Source: JANXUC01 sp043749225
GTDB taxonomy: Bacteria > Acidobacteriota > Terriglobia > Terriglobales > Acidobacteriaceae
NCBI GenBank assembly: GCA_043749225.1
Contig: JAYVEP010000123.1
Coordinates: 1 to 64,000 of the forward strand
Length of the DNA stretch: 64,000 bases
Reading direction: 5' to 3'
Every line of letters begins with the position of its first letter. The stretch's first letter is position 1. A program made the translations under genes and the position numbers. The notes below the pieces were generated by a model. That model did not search any database. It was given only the letters and a program-made list of their open reading frames with translations, and was not told where the DNA came from. Of the stretch, positions 60,277 to 64,000 are shown piece after piece.

Positions 60277-62937
60277 CTAGTAAGCTCCGGCGGTGGCTGC
60301 ATCCAAGGCGGTCATATCCGCACCCAGATCCTTGCCATCTGAGCCAGCGGCCTTGTAAGGGCTGCCGCTGGTCAAGTGATAGTTGCCGCCGTTTCCATTG
60401 TTAAAGTTCACGAAGCCAACGGAATTACCGTTCGACATGAGAGTGTTTCCGCTGGGCCAGGTTGAGGCTGGCCAACGGCTCGGGACTCCGATCAACACGT
60501 TGCTGCTGAAGGTGTAGGGAACGAAACAATTGGTCAGCAGGTTAACAGGAGAGTTTATGTTGTAGGCGCAGTTTGCGGCGCCTCCGCCAATGCCCCAGAC
60601 TGGGTAGGGACCGCTGGTTACGATGCTGTTCGCAAACATGAAGTTCGGCATCTTCGGACCCGTTGCAGAGTTCCCAATATCAAAAATCATGTTGGAAGGG
60701 AATGCTGTGATGTGGTTGAGCTGAACGTCGCCCAGCAGCGGGCTGGTAGGTCCGCTTGAGACTTGAGCGAGCTGTCCCTGGCCCGCGTATGCGGTAGCGT
60801 TTATGTCGTCTAGGACGACGTCATGAATACTGTAACGAGTGCCGGCAAATTGCGGGCCGCCACCCTTGCCAATTGCGTTTGCAATTTGGAACCCACCGCC
60901 CACGTGGCTGAAGGTGCTGAAGCGGACAGTGACGTCGGTGACTTGGCAGATCGGACAGACCGGCCCTCTGGGCGTCCCTTGGTTTTTAGGAGTTAAGAGC
61001 AGCGAGAACCCGGTTTGCGAGTAGCCGCCCCAGGTGTTCTCGGCTACGTTGCCTTCGAAGAGCACGCGCTGTGCATTCTTCAGTTCAAAGTGGTTCTTCA
61101 CGATGAACGGATTGCCGTGGTTGCCGCCCACCATTCCGGGTCTACCTTGCATCCAGAAAATGGGTTTGAACAGGTGATTGTGGCGAACTTCAATGTCGGC
61201 CGGGGTGACGGTTGCACCGCCCCCGCCGAACAGAACGTTTTCGCCCGACGATTCCAGGAAGTTGTTGACAATCTTGTAGGGCCCGCCGGGTGAGCTCCCC
61301 AGTCCGCCCGAGATTGCTTGCGCATCCGTGCAGCTACCCGTCTTCGATTCGCAGTGGAAGTCGTTGAGGTAAGAATCGACAACAGCAGCGTATGTCATGC
61401 CGCTCAGATAAATCCCGCGGGTTGTATCGTCATGGGCTGTGCCGTGCATCCAGACGCGATCAAAGATAATGTGATCGGCCGTTGCTCCGCTCGCCGGGAA
61501 CGCCAAGTTGCCGATGAAGCCGGCATTCGGCAAACGAGTGATTTCCAGCCCGATGAACCGATAGTGATTGGCGTGGGCCAGGAACGTGACCGGTCCCGAG
61601 CCGTAGTTCTGTGAGATCAGCAGCTTAGCCATTACATTCGCAGTCGAGGTGCAATTGAAAGCTGGTCGCCCCGGGAGCGAAGCCACGCCTGCGAAACAAG
61701 GAGAGATGCGCGTGCCTTCCGCGGGCAGACTCGAGTCCGGAGCAGAAGTACGAACAATGATCCAGTGCTGATCGTCGCAGCTCTTTCCGGGGAAGGAGAA
61801 GGTGCCACTAAATGTGGTTCCCGCTTTCAAGCTGACGGTGTCGCCGCAGGCCGAGGCATTCAAAGCAGATTGCAGGCCAGCGCTGTCGGAGGCCAGCCAA
61901 GTCTTTCCTGGTGCCGGTGTGTTGGCAAGCGCGGTCTGCAGGTAGACTCGCGGAAGTTCCGCGGGACCGTCAAACTTGCCGTTGCTGGGCAAATCTACGG
62001 TCAAGGTAAGGCTGGCAGTCGCACTGTGCGACGCTGCGTCAGTAACCTGGGCCGTGAAGGTGGAAGTGCCAGCGTTAGTCGGGCTGCCAGTGAAAGCTCC
62101 CGCCGAAGTCAGCGACAGGCCTGCAGGGAGTGATCCGGACGCCATGCGCCAGGTATAGGGCAGCGTGCCACCCGAAGCGGCTAGGGTGCTCGAATAAGAG
62201 GCTCCCTGTGTCGCGTTAGGCAATGCGCTGGTGGAAACCTTAAGAGTCGATGAGCTGACCGGGGTGATGGAAATTACAGCCAAGGCGAACGCTGTGGGAT
62301 CGGCGACGCTGGTAGCACTCACCGTTGCACTTGCGGCTACGCTCGTGTTCGGGGCGGTAAACAGACCGGTGGAAGATACTGTTCCGGCGCTGGCGCTCCA
62401 AGTGACTTGGGCGCTAGCTGTGGTCGTGGTGCCGCCGCTTACCGAGGCTGTCAATTGCTGGTTAGCTCCCGATGCAACCGTCGCGGTGGCTGGCGTTACG
62501 GTTACGGTGACTTGGGTTTGCGTGGCTGCAACTGTCAGGCGCAATCCCAAAGTGTCGAATCGCAGGTGATTTGCCGATAGTGCTCGCACCGTAAAGTTGC
62601 TGGTGCCAGCCATCGCTGGCGCGCCTGAAATTACGCCTGTATTCGGATGCAGGGTAAGTCCCTGCGGAAGCGCTCCAGAAGTGATGGAAAAGGTGTAAAA
62701 ACGGCTTTTCCCCGATGCGCTGATCGTCCCGTGAAAGGCCTGGCCCTGTTTAGCGGTACCGAGGGCGGCAGTGATCTTGATCTCATCATTCCGAGTTGGG
62801 CCTGTGGCCGCACCGCCAGCGGCTACCGCGTGCGCCTGGATGGCTACCAGAGACAGCACCAGCGCAGCAACGGCGACACGTGACGAGGAAAGCGGGATCT
62901 TGGTCGAATAATTCTCGGCTAAATGGCTGGTTCGCAT
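60277..62937 (-). CDS. Secreted right-handed beta-helix protein with N-terminal Ig-like domains (paralog 2)
   Basis: An 886-residue paralog of the protein at 54815-56584. The signal peptide (VAVAALVLSLVAIQAHAVA) is followed by three Ig-like modules of about 90 residues (putative Ig with GALPQGLTLHPNTGVISGAPA, a Big_2-like module with VTWSASAGTVSSTGLFTAP, and a second putative Ig with GSLPAGLSLTSAGAFTGSP). The shared region begins at FDGPAELPRVYLQTALANTP and carries the same coils (FELKNAQRVLFEGNVAENTWGGYSQ-type). ATG 62937 has GGGGAG upstream; an ATG at 63060 would add 41 unlikely residues. It is probably a secreted glycan-active or binding protein. Confidence 0.87.
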   Translation of the reverse strand: MRTSHLAENYSTKIPLSSSRVAVAALVLSLVAIQAHAVAAGGAATGPTRNDEIKITAALGTAKQGQAFHGTISASGKSRFYTFSITSGALPQGLTLHPNTGVISGAPAMAGTSNFTVRALSANHLRFDTLGLRLTVAATQTQVTVTVTPATATVASGANQQLTASVSGGTTTTASAQVTWSASAGTVSSTGLFTAPNTSVAASATVSATSVADPTAFALAVISITPVSSSTLKVSTSALPNATQGASYSSTLAASGGTLPYTWRMASGSLPAGLSLTSAGAFTGSPTNAGTSTFTAQVTDAASHSATASLTLTVDLPSNGKFDGPAELPRVYLQTALANTPAPGKTWLASDSAGLQSALNASACGDTVSLKAGTTFSGTFSFPGKSCDDQHWIIVRTSAPDSSLPAEGTRISPCFAGVASLPGRPAFNCTSTANVMAKLLISQNYGSGPVTFLAHANHYRFIGLEITRLPNAGFIGNLAFPASGATADHIIFDRVWMHGTAHDDTTRGIYLSGMTYAAVVDSYLNDFHCESKTGSCTDAQAISGGLGSSPGGPYKIVNNFLESSGENVLFGGGGATVTPADIEVRHNHLFKPIFWMQGRPGMVGGNHGNPFIVKNHFELKNAQRVLFEGNVAENTWGGYSQTGFSLLLTPKNQGTPRGPVCPICQVTDVTVRFSTFSHVGGGFQIANAIGKGGGPQFAGTRYSIHDVVLDDINATAYAGQGQLAQVSSGPTSPLLGDVQLNHITAFPSNMIFDIGNSATGPKMPNFMFANSIVTSGPYPVWGIGGGAANCAYNINSPVNLLTNCFVPYTFSSNVLIGVPSRWPASTWPSGNTLMSNGNSVGFVNFNNGNGGNYHLTSGSPYKAAGSDGKDLGADMTALDAATAGAY

Positions 62938-63362
62938 TACACTCCCCTTCGGTACTGAGTTTGGGGGAACTCGCTGTACGAGTCCTTGAAAATGACTGTA
63001 GGTGGCCCTACGAACTCGAACAAGTCTCAGAAGGGCAGGTTGCATTTTTGGATGGGACATGTACCAAGTGTTGAAGTTCGAAAATCATCATGAACCGACA
63101 GTTTGTTGCCTGCACCAAGTTGGGAAGGCTCCGCCAAGACTGCTGGAAAGCCCATATTTTGTGGGGTTTCGAGGGGTTTATTAGGCTCGCTTGGAAATCT
63201 TTGCCTTGCAATGGTCAGATTGTGCAGCGAGCGCCCCCAAGGGTACCCAACTTATTGTGACTTTAGTTTGGGTTCATTTGTAAGCGGACTCGACGAAAAG
63301 GAGGTCACGTGCCTTTGGGGAAGTGCTCGGGTACCTCGGATGCCTCAGAAGAAGGGATTTTG
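62938..63362. other. Spacer without a supported gene
   Basis: A 425-base gap between two minus-strand genes, probably holding the promoter of the beta-helix gene. A near-perfect ribosome-binding sequence AAAGGAGGTCAC precedes a plus-strand GTG at 63309, but the frame from there runs antisense into the glycosyltransferase gene and encodes no recognisable protein. Nothing else supported. Confidence 0.4.
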
Positions 63363-64000
63363 CTACCGACTTACCGTTTTGGGTTCATCGGAAGGTGCTC
63401 GCTGGCTGGCGGCGCGGATTGTAGTTTGCAGGACTTCGACGAATTGACGGGTAATTACGGGCCAGTCGTACTTTTGTGCGGTGGATGCCGCAGCAGCCTC
63501 GTAGCGCCGCCGGGCAGCTTCATCCTGCAATAGAAGAACAATTGCCTCGGCGAAGGCCTTTGGGTCGTCTGCCAGCAGGATATCCTTGCCGTGGGTCACA
63601 TCCAAGCCCTCAGCGCCTACTGTGGTTGAGACCGTGGCCTTGCCCACCGCCATACCTTCATAAATCTTGATGCGGGTTCCGCCGCCGATACGCAAGGGCA
63701 CAATAAAGACAGCTGCTTTCTGTAGATACTCCATGATCGAGGGTACGGTGCCGGTTACTTCCACGTTGATGCTGGCCAGGTTCCTAACCCGCGCATGGGG
63801 ACGGCGGCCTACAATCTGGAATTTCGCTTGTGGGACCTGCGCCAGCACCTGCGGCCACACTTCCTTGCAGAAGTACTCCACGCCATCAATGTTGGCTTCC
63901 CAGTCCATGGAGCCTGTGAATACGACATACGGGCCAACCGGACGGATGTTGGGATCGTATTGGAACTTTTTGAGATCGACTCCAGTGGGCACGACGCTGA
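63363..64000 (-). CDS. Family 1 glycosyltransferase, C-terminal part (start outside window)
   Basis: The frame is open to base 64000, so the 5' end lies beyond the window. The visible 212 residues are the donor-binding half of a GT-B enzyme: VVPTGVDL, then PYVVFTGSMDWEANIDGVEYF, FQIVGRRP, VTGTVPSIMEYLQKAAVFIVPLRIGGGTRIKIYEGMAVGKATVSTTVGAEGL with the nucleotide-sugar-binding Glu. The style matches the sugar transferases found in exosortase A clusters. It is the next gene of the EPS region. Confidence 0.92.
   Translation of the reverse strand, partial: SVVPTGVDLKKFQYDPNIRPVGPYVVFTGSMDWEANIDGVEYFCKEVWPQVLAQVPQAKFQIVGRRPHARVRNLASINVEVTGTVPSIMEYLQKAAVFIVPLRIGGGTRIKIYEGMAVGKATVSTTVGAEGLDVTHGKDILLADDPKAFAEAIVLLLQDEAARRRYEAAAASTAQKYDWPVITRQFVEVLQTTIRAASQRAPSDEPKTVSR

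Noticed and set aside
63309..63533. Plus-strand frame behind a near-perfect AAAGGAGGT site
   Set aside because: Most of it is antisense to the glycosyltransferase and the protein has no recognisable features. It is probably coincidence or a decayed start.
1..64000. CRISPR arrays, rRNA genes, complete insertion sequences or prophage
   Set aside because: No regularly spaced repeats, rRNA sequence, transposase, integrase or phage structural gene could be found on either strand.

Overview
The window is a high-GC bacterial chromosome fragment whose content points to the phylum Acidobacteriota. The signs are an Oar-type TonB-dependent receptor with an N-terminal carboxypeptidase-regulatory domain, a lipoprotein with the Ig-like phrase VNGVTGG, TTG and GTG starts behind strong Shine-Dalgarno (SD) sites, and short GC-rich inverted repeats between genes. 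The phylum is an inference from sequence style; no search was run.

Layout. 1-12.1 kb is housekeeping and scattered genes: the end of a membrane protein, guaA, a short-chain dehydrogenase, a PilZ protein, a Tat-exported phosphoesterase, a repeat lipoprotein behind a structured leader, tRNA-Arg(CCG), an aldo/keto reductase, an RRM RNA-binding protein and typA. 12.1-33.8 kb is a catabolic island. A minus-strand operon (regulator, amidohydrolase, potD-potA-potB-potC, FAD amine oxidase) diverges from a plus-strand operon (TonB-dependent receptor, class III aminotransferase, APC permease, aldehyde dehydrogenase, gabT-like aminotransferase, methylmalonate-semialdehyde dehydrogenase, third class III aminotransferase), closed by a convergent P1-family aminopeptidase. 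The regulator fuses MerR-type HTH, XRE-type HTH and cupin domains. The gene set fits uptake of polyamines and their oxidation to C3 and C4 amino-aldehydes, then beta-alanine and GABA, then acetyl-CoA and succinate.

33.9-36.7 kb holds a small membrane protein, a SufT/MIP18-like protein and a cytochrome b plus molybdopterin oxidoreductase pair. 36.7-64 kb is an exosortase-linked exopolysaccharide locus. Exosortase, EpsI and a TPR lipoprotein run leftward. A sigma-54-activator-like protein and a ten-gene operon run rightward (export lipoprotein, outer-membrane barrel, chain-length protein, ATPase, tyrosine kinase, sugar-phosphate transferase, glycosyltransferase, ligase/polymerase, asparagine-synthetase-like amidotransferase, sulfotransferase). 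Beyond it are two paralogous beta-helix proteins, a formyltransferase/beta-propeller fusion, a second formyltransferase-like protein coupled to a polysaccharide deacetylase, and a glycosyltransferase cut by the window edge. The product is probably a sulfated, possibly N-modified extracellular polysaccharide. No PEP-CTERM substrate is present.

The most interesting items are the polyamine/beta-amino-acid island with its triple-domain regulator, an orphan riboswitch-like RNA at 40805-40901, the activator without its GAFTGA loop, and two formyltransferase-like proteins lacking the usual catalytic Asn.
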